In this document: piece by piece, positions 44,806-54,781 of the stretch
Numbering within the stretch: the first letter of the stretch is position 1
Layout: every line of letters begins with the position of its first letter
Source of the DNA: DATJOJ01 sp035507035
Lineage (GTDB): Bacteria > Acidobacteriota > Terriglobia > Terriglobales > Acidobacteriaceae
Length of the DNA: 64,000 bases
Direction: 5' to 3'
Assembly (NCBI GenBank): GCA_035507035.1
Contig: DATJOJ010000053.1
Location: 1 to 64,000, forward strand
Program-made: the position numbers and the translations under genes
The notes under the pieces: generated by a model
Database searches by the model: none
What the model was told of the DNA's origin: nothing
Seen by the model: the letters and a program-made list of their open reading frames with translations, nothing else

Positions 44806-46227
44806 ATGACCAATACCTCTAATACTCGTATTGCAGTTGTCGGCGGCGGGCCGGGCGGATACGCGGCAGCATTCTTAGCCGCCGACCTCGGCCTGAAAGT
44901 CACCTTAATTGACAAAGAGATCAACCCGGGTGGGGTGTGCCTCTATCGCGGTTGCATCCCGTCAAAATCGCTCCTCCACGTTGCCAAGCTCATCGATGAA
45001 TCCCGTCACGCCAAAGATTGGGGCATCGAATATGCGGATCCGAAGATCGACGTAGACCGTTTGCGCTCCTGGAAAGAAGGCGTGATCAAGAAGCTCACCG
45101 GCGGACTGGGGCAGCTTTCGAAACAGCGAAAGGTCGAATATATCCAGGGAACGGCCGGGTTCGAGAATTCGAATACTCTGCGGGTCAGCCGCGCCAATGG
45201 CGTTACGGATTCGCTGAGCTTCGACCGTGTCGTGATTGCGACCGGATCACGCCCAGCGATTATTCCTACGCTGAAGCTCGACACGCCGCGCATGATGGAT
45301 TCGACTTCGGCACTGGATTTGAGAGATGTACCAGGCAGTTTGTTGGTCATTGGTGGTGGATACATTGGCCTGGAGCTAGGCACGGTTTACGCCGCGCTCG
45401 GCTCGAAGGTTTCTGTGGTCGAAATGCTCCCCGGCCTTTTGCCCGGGGCGGACCGCGATTTGGTGCTCCCTTTACACAAGCGTGTCGAGAAAAGTTTCGA
45501 GTCAATCATGCTGAATACGACGGTTTCTTCGGTGAAGTTGGAAGCCAACGGAATTCGCGTGACCTTTGATGGCGCCGAGGTCAAGGACAAAGAGAAAGTT
45601 TTTGACAAAGTGCTGGTTTCAGTCGGACGAAAACCAAATTCTGAGATTCCGGGGCTGGAGAAAACGCAGGTTAAAATCGGCCCGCGTGGATTCATTCAAG
45701 TCAACAAACAACTCCAGACGGATGATCCCGCGATTTACGCGATCGGCGACGTGGTCGGTGAGCCGATGCTCGCGCACAAGGCCATGCATGAAGGACGCAC
45801 CGCGGCTGAGGCGATTGCGGGCCACAAAGTCGCGTTTGAGCCACATGCAATTCCAGCGGTCGTTTTCACCGATCCCGAAGTCGCCTGGGCAGGACTGACG
45901 GAAACCCAAGCCCAGAAAGACGGCCGCGAAGTCAAAGTTGCGCGCTTCCCTTGGGCTGCATCGGGACGCGCCACGACCATCGACCGAACTGAAGGTATGA
46001 CCAAGCTGATCTTCGACCCGAAGACCGAGCGCGTGCTGGGCGTGGGAATCGTCGGCGTGAACGCGGGTGAGATGATTTCTGAGGGAGTGCTCGCGATCGA
46101 GATGGCCGCGACGGCGACCGACTTGGAGCTGACGATTCATCCCCATCCGACCTTATCGGAGACGGTCATGGAGTCGGCGGAGATGTTCTTCGGAACCAGC
46201 ACGGATGTGTATCGGCCGAAGCGGTAG
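44806..46227 (+). CDS. lpdA: Dihydrolipoyl dehydrogenase E3
   Basis: A 473-residue flavoprotein: FAD-binding GGGPGGYAAAFLAA (13-26), redox disulfide GGVCLYRGCIPSKS (C45, C50), NAD-binding GGGYIGLELGTVYAALG, second FAD motif YAIGDV, and C-terminal HPHPTLSETVMESAE with the catalytic His. AAAGGA precedes the ATG. It re-oxidises lipoyl groups and completes the pyruvate dehydrogenase operon. Confidence 0.96.
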   Translation: MTNTSNTRIAVVGGGPGGYAAAFLAADLGLKVTLIDKEINPGGVCLYRGCIPSKSLLHVAKLIDESRHAKDWGIEYADPKIDVDRLRSWKEGVIKKLTGGLGQLSKQRKVEYIQGTAGFENSNTLRVSRANGVTDSLSFDRVVIATGSRPAIIPTLKLDTPRMMDSTSALDLRDVPGSLLVIGGGYIGLELGTVYAALGSKVSVVEMLPGLLPGADRDLVLPLHKRVEKSFESIMLNTTVSSVKLEANGIRVTFDGAEVKDKEKVFDKVLVSVGRKPNSEIPGLEKTQVKIGPRGFIQVNKQLQTDDPAIYAIGDVVGEPMLAHKAMHEGRTAAEAIAGHKVAFEPHAIPAVVFTDPEVAWAGLTETQAQKDGREVKVARFPWAASGRATTIDRTEGMTKLIFDPKTERVLGVGIVGVNAGEMISEGVLAIEMAATATDLELTIHPHPTLSETVMESAEMFFGTSTDVYRPKR

Positions 46228-46235
46228 CTCGACAA

Positions 46236-47162
46236 ATGAAAGCGCGGTTTCTGATCTCACTTCTGATCGGCTGCGCCAGCGGCTTGCTTTGCTGGCTCAT
46301 CCACTTGGGTCCCGATCCCAACGATTTTGCCTGGTCGCTCCAGGCCACCCGGTTTCTGATATCTGGTCGTGATCCCTATGCTGCCGCTTTTTCCGCCGCT
46401 CGCGGCACCTATCCCATCACCGTCGCGCCGTTTGCTCTCCCATTTCTCTGGGCAGGGCCGCAGTTGGCCGGCGCGCTGTTTTTCGGTGTCAGTTCCGCCC
46501 TCTTGGCTTTCGGCCTGAGCCGCAGCAGTTATACTCGCTTGCTGATTTTTTGCGCGTTCCCCTACTGGATGGCCATGCTGTGTGTGCAGTGGTCCCCGCT
46601 GGTAATGGCCGCCGCGCTTTTCTCCTGGCTGCTGCCGGCGACGTTGGCGAAACCGCAAATCGGACTTCCCATAGGCCTGACGCACCTTAGCCGTTCGGGG
46701 GTCATCGCCAGCGCTGCCTTGGCGGTCGCCAGTTTATTGTGGATGCCCGATTGGCCAGTCCACTGGCTCTCCCATATCGACTGGCCCCATTTTGTGCCCA
46801 TGTTCGTGTTGCCTTTGGGGCCGGCTTTGATTTTGGGCTTGTGGTGTCGCCGTGACCCGGACGCACATCTGCTTCTACTGACCTCGCTGACTCCTCAGCA
46901 CTGGTTTTACGACAGTTTCATCCTCTGGTTGATTCCAAAATCGCGGCGCGAGATCCTTGCGACCTGTCTCCTTAGCTGGGGGGCGGGAGTGTGGCGTATT
47001 CTTCACACTCCCCGTACTCGTGCAGAATTTGGAGTGGCCGCCGTTGCTTGGATTTATTTGCCGATGTTGGCGATTGTGATATGGCGGTACGCCGCGGCTC
47101 GCTCCTGGTTGGGAAGCATCGAAGTCGCCGACACGTTTGCCGCGTCCAGCTATACTGAATAG
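46236..47162 (+). CDS. Polytopic membrane protein, possible glycosyltransferase 87-like
   Basis: A 308-residue protein, eight or nine hydrophobic segments, beginning eight bases after lpdA. The early part (DPYAAAFSAARGTYPITVAPFALPFLW) with a loop Asp/Tyr recalls family-87 mannosyl/arabinosyl transferases that use polyprenyl donors, but the match is weak and the protein is short for the family. It is co-transcribed with the pyruvate dehydrogenase genes. Confidence 0.6.
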   Translation: MKARFLISLLIGCASGLLCWLIHLGPDPNDFAWSLQATRFLISGRDPYAAAFSAARGTYPITVAPFALPFLWAGPQLAGALFFGVSSALLAFGLSRSSYTRLLIFCAFPYWMAMLCVQWSPLVMAAALFSWLLPATLAKPQIGLPIGLTHLSRSGVIASAALAVASLLWMPDWPVHWLSHIDWPHFVPMFVLPLGPALILGLWCRRDPDAHLLLLTSLTPQHWFYDSFILWLIPKSRREILATCLLSWGAGVWRILHTPRTRAEFGVAAVAWIYLPMLAIVIWRYAAARSWLGSIEVADTFAASSYTE

Positions 47163-47188
47163 CTCTCACACATCATGGAGGCATAACC

Positions 47189-49297
47189 GTGCGCCCACTT
47201 CTACCGTTGTTGTGCTTCGTTCTAATCCCAATGGTTCTCATCGCTCAGGAGACATCGATGCAAACTTCCGCCAAGACTTCTCAGGCCGATCAGCCCGCCT
47301 GGATGACTTCTTCGATCACCAAGATGGAAAGCGAACTGGTCGGCAAGTATGGCGAGCCGCAGCGAACCCGCGCCCAGCGCGGCCTGAAGCAAGTCTCGGA
47401 GTTTTGGCGAGCGGAAGACGGCGACGAGACCGTGTTTGAAGACTTTGTACGCACGAACTTTGCCGGTGATAACGCGACGCTCGACACCATGTTCGAACGT
47501 TATCAGCTCCTGCTCGAACAGCTCGGCGGCCACATGCACGAGATCAGCCGCGAGTTTCGCAATCAGCAGGACCTCGATCTCGGCCCGGTGCTGCCCTTCG
47601 ACGAAATTTTTGGCGGATATGATCCCGGCGCGCACGTCATCGACGATTTCTTCAACAACAAGCTGGCGTTCATCGTTTTGTTGAATTTTCCCCTGACCAC
47701 CCTCGACCAGCGCTTGCATGATGGTCCAAACTGGACGCGGCGTCAATGGGCGGAAGTTCGCCTCGCGGAGAACTTCGACAAGCGAGTTCCAGCGGATGTG
47801 AACCTGGCCATTGCCCAGGCGGCGTCGGATTCCGAGCAGTACATCGCGCAATACAACATCTGGATGTATCACCTCGTCGACGATAAAGGCCAGCGGCTGT
47901 TTCCACCGAAAATGCGTTTGTTGAGTCACTGGAATCTACGCGACGAGATAAAGGCCGACTATTCCGATGCGCAGAATGGACTGGCAAAGCAAAAAATGAT
48001 TCAGCAGGTAATGGACCGAATCGTCACGCAGACGATCCCGCAGGTTGTGATCGACAACCCCAATGTCGACTGGAATCCTTATACCAATGAAGTCAAACCT
48101 GCAGCTGCCCACGATTCCGACGAAAAGGCTCAAAACAGCAAGCCGATCACCAATGCTCCCGAGCCCAACACGCGGTATGCCATGCTCTTCAAGGATTATC
48201 TCGCGGCAAGGAAGGCGGACCCGTACTCTCCGACCGCTCCCACACTCATGGCGCGGCGGTTTGACGAAGACCGCGAGATCCCCGAAGAGCGCGTGAAAGC
48301 GATGCTCGAGCAAGTGCTGACTTCACCTCTCGTAGCCCAGACGGGCAAGCTCATTGAAGCACGCCTCGGACGCCCGCTGCAGCCATTCGATGTCTGGTAC
48401 AACGGTTTCCGTCCGGGGAGCAAATATAGCGAGGCGGAACTGGATGCTATGGTCGCCAAGCGCTATCCGGCGGCCGAGGCGTATCAGAAAGACATTCCGA
48501 ATCTGCTGATGAAACTGGGATTCTCGCCGGAGAAGGCTCAGTATGTCGCAAATAATATTATCGTGGATCCGGCGCGTGGCTCGGGCCATGCCATGGGCGC
48601 AGAAATGCGCTCGGAGAAAGCTCATCTGCGTACGCGAGTGGAAAAAACCGGAATGAACTATAAGGGATTCAACATCGCGGTGCACGAAATGGGACACAAC
48701 GTCGAGCAGACGTTTTCACTTAATGAAGTCGATTACACGCTATTGTCGGGTGTGCCCAACAATGCGTTCACGGAGGCGCTGGCGTTCGTGTTTCAAGGCC
48801 ACGATCTCGAACTGCTTGGCCTGCCAGCGCCTGACGCCAGAGCTCAAGCAGAAAAAACGCTCAACGATTTCTGGGGAACGTACGAAATCGCCGGTGTCGG
48901 ATTGGTCGACATCGGAGTCTGGCACTGGATGTACGACCATCCCAACGCCACGCCCGCGGAGTTGAACGCGGCGACCGTACAGCTGTCCAAGGAAATCTGG
49001 AACCGGTATTACGCGCCGGTATTTCACCAGAAAGACGTGGTGCTGCTCGGGATTTACTCACACATGATCAGTTACTTTTTGTATCTGCCGGATTATCCCG
49101 TGGGCCACATGATCGCCTTCCAGATTGAAGAGCAGATGAAGAAGGCGGGCGCGATCGGCCCCGAGTTCGAGCGCATGGCGCGGGAAGGCCGAGTGACGCC
49201 TGATTTGTGGATGATCAATGCGACGGAGAAACCAGTCGGCCCAGAAGCCCTGCTGGACGCGACACAGAAGGCGTTGTCGACGGCGAACACTAAGTAG
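47189..49297 (+). CDS. Exported HExxH metallopeptidase (M3-like)
   Basis: GTG 47189 has GGAGG upstream. The 702-residue product has a signal segment (LLPLLCFVLIPMVLIAQ) and a zinc site HEMGHNVEQ at 499-503, followed by NNAFTEALAFVFQGHDLELLGL, where a Glu serves as third ligand in M3/M32-type helical peptidases. The body is helical. It probably cleaves peptides in the periplasm. The family assignment is by motif and helical content only. Confidence 0.78.
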   Translation: MRPLLPLLCFVLIPMVLIAQETSMQTSAKTSQADQPAWMTSSITKMESELVGKYGEPQRTRAQRGLKQVSEFWRAEDGDETVFEDFVRTNFAGDNATLDTMFERYQLLLEQLGGHMHEISREFRNQQDLDLGPVLPFDEIFGGYDPGAHVIDDFFNNKLAFIVLLNFPLTTLDQRLHDGPNWTRRQWAEVRLAENFDKRVPADVNLAIAQAASDSEQYIAQYNIWMYHLVDDKGQRLFPPKMRLLSHWNLRDEIKADYSDAQNGLAKQKMIQQVMDRIVTQTIPQVVIDNPNVDWNPYTNEVKPAAAHDSDEKAQNSKPITNAPEPNTRYAMLFKDYLAARKADPYSPTAPTLMARRFDEDREIPEERVKAMLEQVLTSPLVAQTGKLIEARLGRPLQPFDVWYNGFRPGSKYSEAELDAMVAKRYPAAEAYQKDIPNLLMKLGFSPEKAQYVANNIIVDPARGSGHAMGAEMRSEKAHLRTRVEKTGMNYKGFNIAVHEMGHNVEQTFSLNEVDYTLLSGVPNNAFTEALAFVFQGHDLELLGLPAPDARAQAEKTLNDFWGTYEIAGVGLVDIGVWHWMYDHPNATPAELNAATVQLSKEIWNRYYAPVFHQKDVVLLGIYSHMISYFLYLPDYPVGHMIAFQIEEQMKKAGAIGPEFERMAREGRVTPDLWMINATEKPVGPEALLDATQKALSTANTK

Positions 49298-49907
49298 TAC
49301 GAGTACTTGCGCTTCGACTTGCAAACCACCAGCGCAAGAATAAATGCGTTGGCCAATAGACCATGATCGGCACGACAATCAAGTATCCGAGCAGATAGAG
49401 CGGCCCGGGCACGGCATGTTGCTCGCGATAAAAAAGTCCGCGGGCCCAATTCACATCGTATTGTGGACGCCAGAAATAATTGATGGGCACAACGACCCAT
49501 GTCATCAAAGATTGCAACTTCCATCCCCGATTGTCATATCCGAGGCGCCATAGCGCCCAAAGCAGCAACGGAGGCGTGACCACATGGAACAAGCTGAGCA
49601 GCCGCACGATAAGCGGCAGATGCGGATCAAACATGTACTCCGTCCCGCCGATAATGTGCACGCCGCTTATGAGAGTGCCTATCAAATCGATCAGGTAGAG
49701 CGTTTGAAACAGCAATAGTCCCGTTGCCTGCGAGGAAAAAATCAGCGGGCTTTCGAGCCAAAGGGCAATTCCGATCAGAAGATTTCCCAGATCGCAGAAG
49801 TAGAGAAAATTCTGCGCCCCGTATTGATGCCAATAAATCGGCGCCCAAACCACCAGCCAGACGGTCCAGCCGATTTTTAGCCAAAGAGGAATTCGCATCG
49901 CGGCCAT
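49290..49907 (-). CDS. Polytopic membrane protein, function unknown
   Basis: From ATG 49907 the product has 205 residues and about six hydrophobic segments (IGWTVWLVVWAPIYW, LYFCDLGNLLIGIALWL, LIDLIGTLISGVHII, etc.). Aromatic-rich loops (NYFWRPQYDVNWARGLFY) are distinctive. Its 3' end overlaps the end of the peptidase gene by eight bases. A longer start at 49952 is possible. Confidence 0.7.
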   Translation of the reverse strand: MAAMRIPLWLKIGWTVWLVVWAPIYWHQYGAQNFLYFCDLGNLLIGIALWLESPLIFSSQATGLLLFQTLYLIDLIGTLISGVHIIGGTEYMFDPHLPLIVRLLSLFHVVTPPLLLWALWRLGYDNRGWKLQSLMTWVVVPINYFWRPQYDVNWARGLFYREQHAVPGPLYLLGYLIVVPIMVYWPTHLFLRWWFASRSASTRTT

Positions 49908-50010
49908 TGTAAGAGAGGCGACGATCCCTCCCAAATCAGGGCGGAGAAGCACATAAGTCGAATGACCTCCGTAACTTGAGTGCTTTCATCGCCGTACCTA
50001 CGATTCCAGT

Positions 50011-51708
50011 ATGAGCTACCGGGCCCTCTTATTCTGTCCTGACGAGAAAACGGCGCGCACCGTCACGCAAGTCCTTACTGAGCTTGATTTTAGCGTCGAG
50101 ACCTCGGCCGAGCCATTTGCCGCGGTCAAGAAGCTGACCAGCGAGCACTTCGACGCGCTCGTGGTCGACAGCGACAACCAACAGAACGCGACCCTGCTGT
50201 TCAAGACCGCGCGCAATTCGGGCTCAAATCAGAACTCGCTCTCAGTCGCTATTGTCGAAGGCCAAAGCGGGGTAGCCAAAGCATTTCAGATCGGCGCCAA
50301 TCTAGTTTTGACCAAGCCGATCAATGTCGAGCAGTCTAAAGGCACGATTCGAGTGGCACGCGGACTCCTACGAAAGACAGAAGCCGCAAAGGGACCGGCC
50401 GCGACTCCGGCGAGTGATCAGAATTTCGGCACCAGCTTTAACAACCGGGATTCCAGGACTCCAATTTCTGATCGGCCGGTTACGACCATGCCACCCAGTT
50501 TGATATCACCCCCTTCTGGGCCGGTCATTGCTTCACCAACCGCTCTTTTTGATGTGGAGAAAGAACCGATCCCCACGCCTGAACCGATGGAAGCGGCAGT
50601 GCTTGAATCCATGCCTGAGCCGATTGTGAGTAAACCGCCCGCAAGCCCCATCGGCGGCCCATCCGTATCCAAGACGTCTTCATGGCAACCGGTTTCTCAG
50701 CCCATGGCGCAGCCGATGGCAACAGCCCTGCAACATGCCGATCAGGCATTAGGAAAAACGAAGTCTGAGTCGCCAGTCGGACACGCGATTTTCAGTCATG
50801 CAGGTTCCGGCACAGCCGCTGCGGCAGCTCCCGCTCGCGAAGTCAGCAAGGTTGAGGAGGAAATCGAGGCCTTCGAAGCGACCGAGTTATCGAAAACGCC
50901 GATCGCGGCCGCTTCACCATCAGGCAGCCGAACCGGCCTGATCGCGGTGTTCGTGGTGGTCGCGGTGGCCGCAGCTGGGTATTACGGGTGGACCAAAATG
51001 CACTTGGGGGCTTCGTTCGTCAAAGCTAGCAAGCCCGCTCCGGTTGCCCAAGCTCTTGCCCCGGCCGTTACAACACAAACTGCGCCCTCCACTTCGTCCC
51101 CGGAACCTTATAGTGCTGTGGTTACGGCGACGCCGTTGCCGCGTACAGCTCCAGTGACTACGCCCGATGCGCCACCAGCCGCAGCAAAGAAAGCTGTCAC
51201 CAGTATCTCGGTCGGCGACGTTAGCAAATCGGTGGCGAGCGTGCCGAGATCCGAGGTTCTGGTCGTGAATAATGGACCTGCGAAACCGGCATCGTCCCCG
51301 CCGACCACTCAGTCTGACACCGAGCCAGCGCCCGCGCCTTCTATCGTCTCATCGGGATCCGAAGCCAGCGCAGTTTCTGGATTAATGGAAATGCCTGCCA
51401 GCACGCCACAACCGGCGGCTCATACACTGCGAATCTCGCAGGGCGTTTCGCAAGGTCTGCTGGTCAAGAAAGTCGCACCCGTATATCCGCAACGCGCCCT
51501 AGCGATGAGCATTCAGGGCGCGGTTGAATTGCTAGCCACCATCAACAAGGACGGCAACGTTTCCGAGGTTAAGCTGCTCAGCGGCGATACTATGCTCGCC
51601 CGGGCCGCCATGGATGCGGTCAAGCAATGGAAGTATAAGCCCTACTATCTGGACGACAAGCCGCTGGAGATCCAGACACAGATTACGGTGAACTTCAAAG
51701 CGCCTTGA
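50011..51708 (+). CDS. Receiver domain - transmembrane - TonB C-terminal fusion protein
   Basis: A 565-residue protein. Residues 3-118 form a receiver-like domain (acceptor D53 in LVVDSDN, Lys 102 in LTKPINVEQ). A ~190-residue Pro/Ser linker follows, then one membrane helix (about 310-330, LIAVFVVVAVAAAGYYGW), another low-complexity linker, and a TonB-C domain at about 480-563 (VAPVYPQRALAMSIQGAVELLATINKDGNVSEVKLLSG). A cytoplasmic receiver joined to a periplasmic TonB-C is unusual and suggests signalling control of energy transfer, an inference. Confidence 0.85.
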   Translation: MSYRALLFCPDEKTARTVTQVLTELDFSVETSAEPFAAVKKLTSEHFDALVVDSDNQQNATLLFKTARNSGSNQNSLSVAIVEGQSGVAKAFQIGANLVLTKPINVEQSKGTIRVARGLLRKTEAAKGPAATPASDQNFGTSFNNRDSRTPISDRPVTTMPPSLISPPSGPVIASPTALFDVEKEPIPTPEPMEAAVLESMPEPIVSKPPASPIGGPSVSKTSSWQPVSQPMAQPMATALQHADQALGKTKSESPVGHAIFSHAGSGTAAAAAPAREVSKVEEEIEAFEATELSKTPIAAASPSGSRTGLIAVFVVVAVAAAGYYGWTKMHLGASFVKASKPAPVAQALAPAVTTQTAPSTSSPEPYSAVVTATPLPRTAPVTTPDAPPAAAKKAVTSISVGDVSKSVASVPRSEVLVVNNGPAKPASSPPTTQSDTEPAPAPSIVSSGSEASAVSGLMEMPASTPQPAAHTLRISQGVSQGLLVKKVAPVYPQRALAMSIQGAVELLATINKDGNVSEVKLLSGDTMLARAAMDAVKQWKYKPYYLDDKPLEIQTQITVNFKAP

Positions 51709-51729
51709 GTAGACTCCGGCTGCATCTGC

Positions 51730-51766
51730 AACGCGCGGAGCTTGTCTCTGCGCGTTTGTTTTTTTT
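51730..51766 (+). terminator. Rho-independent terminator
   Basis: AACGCGCGGAG-cttgt-CTCTGCGCGTT makes an 11-bp stem with one G-T pair, followed by TGTTTTTTTT. It ends the receiver-TonB transcript. Confidence 0.92.
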
Positions 51767-51920
51767 ATGCCATCGCTGGCAAAGAGCGCCTGAAATCCCA
51801 CGCTATAATGTAAGGATGTCTGCCCGCTGAAGTTTCCATCTGAGGGTCGCCAGTGTTCAAAAGGGTGATTGACCGGGTTCTGGCTAAAAGCTAAGAGCTA
51901 GCAGCTAGACGCTTACATTC

Positions 51921-53912
51921 ATGGATTTCAAACTCATCTGTGACTACAAACCGCGTGGGGACCAAGGCAAGGCGATTGAATCGCTGACTCGCGGTGTGTT
52001 CGACCGGGAACAACATCAGGTTTTGCTCGGGGTAACCGGATCTGGCAAGACTTATACGATGGCCAAAGTCATCGAGCAAGTCAATCGGCCAGCCCTGGTT
52101 ATGGCCCATAACAAGACGTTGGCGGCCCAGCTGTATCACGAATTCAAGAGTTTTTTTCCGCACAACGCGGTCGAATATTTTGTCTCGTATTACGACTATT
52201 ACCAGCCCGAAGCGTACGTTCCCGCGGCGGATCTTTACATCGAGAAAGAAGCCACCATCAATGACGAGTTGGACAAGCTGCGGCTTTCGGCAACGCGTTC
52301 ATTATTTGAACGGCGCGATTGCCTGATTGTTGCCTCGGTCAGCGCGATCTATGGCTTGGGATCGCCGGAGGCGTATTACGGCATGATGTTGTTCCTGGAA
52401 AAAGGCCAGAAGATCAAGCGGGAAGACATCACCCGCAAGCTGGTCGACATTCTCTACGAGCGCACGGATGGCGATTTCCGGCGCGGAACTTTCCGTGTGC
52501 GCGGAGATGTCATCGAAGTTTTCCCTACTTATGACGACATGGCATATCGCATCGAACTGTTCGGCGATGAAGTTGATGCGCTCTCGCAGATCGATCCGTT
52601 GTTCGGAACGGTAAAGCAGAAATATGCTCGCTTGCCGATTTACCCGAAGACCCATTACGTCATGAAAGAGGAGACGCGGTCCCATGCAGTCCAGACCATC
52701 AAAGAAGAGCTCGCGTGGTGGGAAGCGGAACTGGAGAAGCAAGGACGCGTAGTTGAGGCGCAACGCGTGCATCAGCGCACAATGTATGACCTCGAAATGA
52801 TCAAGTCGATGGGCTACTGCCATGGAATCGAAAATTACTCCCGGCATTTCACCGGGCGGCTGCCGGGCGAGCCTCCACCCACGTTGCTCGATTACTTTGC
52901 CCGCGATTATGTGATGTTCATCGACGAGTCGCATCAGACGGTACCACAGCTGCACGGCATGTATCATGGCGACCGCTCTCGTAAAGAGACGCTGGTCGAA
53001 TATGGGTTTCGCTTGCCGTCGGCGCTCGACAATCGCCCGCTGACCTTTGAAGAGTTTGAGCACCGCACCAATCAGTTGATTTATGTTTCGGCGACGCCGG
53101 GACCGTATGAGCTGACGAAATCAGCGGGCGTGGTGATTGAACAGATTATTCGGCCGACAGGACTGGTCGATCCGCCGGTGGATGTGCGGCCCGTCAAAGG
53201 ACAGATCGACGATCTGCTGCATGAGATTCGTGATCGCGTGGCTCGCGGCGAGCGCGTGTTGGTAACGACTCTGACCAAGCGTATGGCCGAAGACCTCGCC
53301 GAGTATTACAGCGAAGTTGGCGTGAAATGCCGCTATATGCATTCTGAGATCGAGACCCTGGAGCGCGTAAAAATCCTGCGCGACCTGCGCAAGGGTGAGT
53401 TCGATGTGCTGATCGGCATTAATCTACTGCGCGAGGGGCTGGATTTGCCGGAAGTTTCGCTGGTTGCGGTTTTGGATGCTGATAAAGAAGGCTTTTTGCG
53501 GTCTAGCGGATCGCTCATTCAGACCATCGGCCGCTGCGCCCGCAATTTGAATGGCCGCGCGATTCTTTACGCCGATCGCATGACCGACTCGATGAAGAAG
53601 GCGATGGGCGAGACCGACCGGCGGCGCGCGATCCAAGAAGCCTACAACGCGGCAAATGGAATTACACCGGAGTCGATTGTGCGGCCGCTGGAGATGTCGC
53701 TGGCGAGCATCGTCGAGGCCGATTACGCAGACTTGGCGAGCACAGAGGCTGAAGGGATTCCCGAATTCAAGTCGCAGGAAGAGCTGGATGTTTACGTTGG
53801 TAAGTTAGAAAGCGACATGCGGGAAGCAGCGAAGCGGTTTGAGTTTGAGAAAGCGGCGAAGTTGCGGGACCTGATCAAAGAGATGAGAACGAAAGAGTTT
53901 TTGTTCGCGTGA
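51921..53912 (+). CDS. uvrB: Excinuclease ABC subunit B
   Basis: A 663-residue helicase-like subunit: Walker A GVTGSGKTYT (37-46), the beta-hairpin YYDYYQPEAYVP, DEAD-box equivalent IDESH, motif VI QTIGRCARN and a C-terminal UVR motif (LESDMREAAKRFEFEKAAKLRDLIK). With UvrA and UvrC it repairs bulky DNA lesions by nucleotide excision. Its stop overlaps a possible GTG start of the next gene. Confidence 0.97.
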   Translation: MDFKLICDYKPRGDQGKAIESLTRGVFDREQHQVLLGVTGSGKTYTMAKVIEQVNRPALVMAHNKTLAAQLYHEFKSFFPHNAVEYFVSYYDYYQPEAYVPAADLYIEKEATINDELDKLRLSATRSLFERRDCLIVASVSAIYGLGSPEAYYGMMLFLEKGQKIKREDITRKLVDILYERTDGDFRRGTFRVRGDVIEVFPTYDDMAYRIELFGDEVDALSQIDPLFGTVKQKYARLPIYPKTHYVMKEETRSHAVQTIKEELAWWEAELEKQGRVVEAQRVHQRTMYDLEMIKSMGYCHGIENYSRHFTGRLPGEPPPTLLDYFARDYVMFIDESHQTVPQLHGMYHGDRSRKETLVEYGFRLPSALDNRPLTFEEFEHRTNQLIYVSATPGPYELTKSAGVVIEQIIRPTGLVDPPVDVRPVKGQIDDLLHEIRDRVARGERVLVTTLTKRMAEDLAEYYSEVGVKCRYMHSEIETLERVKILRDLRKGEFDVLIGINLLREGLDLPEVSLVAVLDADKEGFLRSSGSLIQTIGRCARNLNGRAILYADRMTDSMKKAMGETDRRRAIQEAYNAANGITPESIVRPLEMSLASIVEADYADLASTEAEGIPEFKSQEELDVYVGKLESDMREAAKRFEFEKAAKLRDLIKEMRTKEFLFA

Positions 53913-54370
53913 ACAGGCTCAGAATGATTGAGCGCACCAATAGAATCCTAATCCTCTGTGTTGCGTTGGCGATTTCAGTTTTGGTGACGGGCGGGTGCGA
54001 ATGGTTCCCCGAATCGACCTTTGAGCTCGCAAATGAGTCGAGGTTGCCAATATGGATTACTCTCCCGCCGGGACTAACGCGCCCAGACGTTTCGCTAACG
54101 ATGAGCTACTACATTTGGCCATGGGGCAGGAGGGCGACATTTACATTGAGAGACAAGGACGGGCGCACGTTGGCAAAGATCCATGGGAAGGTAACGGGCT
54201 CAGAGCCTTTGCACCTTAAACACCCTCCGCCTGGATTTCCTGCCGGTTATCCGGCCTACGAAATAATCGCTGTAAATGGCAAAACCGAGATCATCGAACA
54301 CAGGAAAATGGAGCCGATATTTTATGTGACGGATGACCCTGCTGTTTGGAGAGAACTCGGACAAAAGTAA
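53909..54370 (+). CDS. Lipoprotein, function unknown
   Basis: A 153-residue product (GTG 53909 overlaps the uvrB stop; ATG 53924 is an alternative). It has a hydrophobic leader and a lipobox LVTGGC ending near residue 29, so the mature protein would be anchored by Cys. The body (FELANESRLPIWITLPPGLTRPDV, RRATFTLRDKDGRTLAKIHGK) is beta-rich. I do not recognise the family. Confidence 0.68.
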   Translation: MNRLRMIERTNRILILCVALAISVLVTGGCEWFPESTFELANESRLPIWITLPPGLTRPDVSLTMSYYIWPWGRRATFTLRDKDGRTLAKIHGKVTGSEPLHLKHPPPGFPAGYPAYEIIAVNGKTEIIEHRKMEPIFYVTDDPAVWRELGQK

Positions 54371-54461
54371 GAGTGGGAGGGCAGGATGCCCATCGGGTCC
54401 GAATGATTTGCTTACCAACTGCAGATTCCTCGTCGCTGCGCTCCCCGGAATACCAAGTCGG

Positions 54462-54483
54462 GCACCTTAAAAGGTGCTATACT
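54462..54483 (+). promoter_or_regulatory. Toxin-antitoxin operator and -10 element
   Basis: GCACCTT-aa-AAGGTGC (54462-54477) is a perfect inverted repeat and touches TATACT (54478-54483), a good -10. Transcription would begin near 54490, at the antitoxin ATG (54491), with no Shine-Dalgarno sequence in between, suggesting a leaderless message with autorepression. Confidence 0.6.
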
Positions 54484-54490
54484 CCCCCTC

Positions 54491-54781
54491 ATGTTGGACA
54501 TCACGAAAGATATTCAGTCCCTGACTACCTTCCGCCGGCGATCGGGCGATTTCATCAAGCAGATCAAGAAAAGCAAGCGGCCGGTCGTCTTGACCGTCAA
54601 CGGAAAGGCCGCTGCCGTCGTCCAAGACGCGGAGGCCTACCAGCACCTGCTGGATGTTGCCGCGAGAGCCGACGCCACTGAAGGTATCCGTCAGGGGCTA
54701 GAGGATGTAAAGAAGGGGCGGGTCCGCGCCGCCACAGAATTCTTCGAGGAATTCGAAGCCCAGCATGGCTTACGTCGTTAG
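54491..54781 (+). CDS. Phd/YefM-type antitoxin
   Basis: A 96-residue antitoxin with an N-terminal Phd/YefM DNA-binding fold (DITKDIQSLTTFRRRSGDFIKQIKKSKRPVVLTVNGKAAAVVQDAEAYQHLLD) and a C-terminal toxin-binding tail (AATEFFEEFEAQHGLRR). It overlaps the toxin by 17 bases. It would bind the palindrome just upstream and neutralise the ParE-like toxin. Confidence 0.9.
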   Translation: MLDITKDIQSLTTFRRRSGDFIKQIKKSKRPVVLTVNGKAAAVVQDAEAYQHLLDVAARADATEGIRQGLEDVKKGRVRAATEFFEEFEAQHGLRR

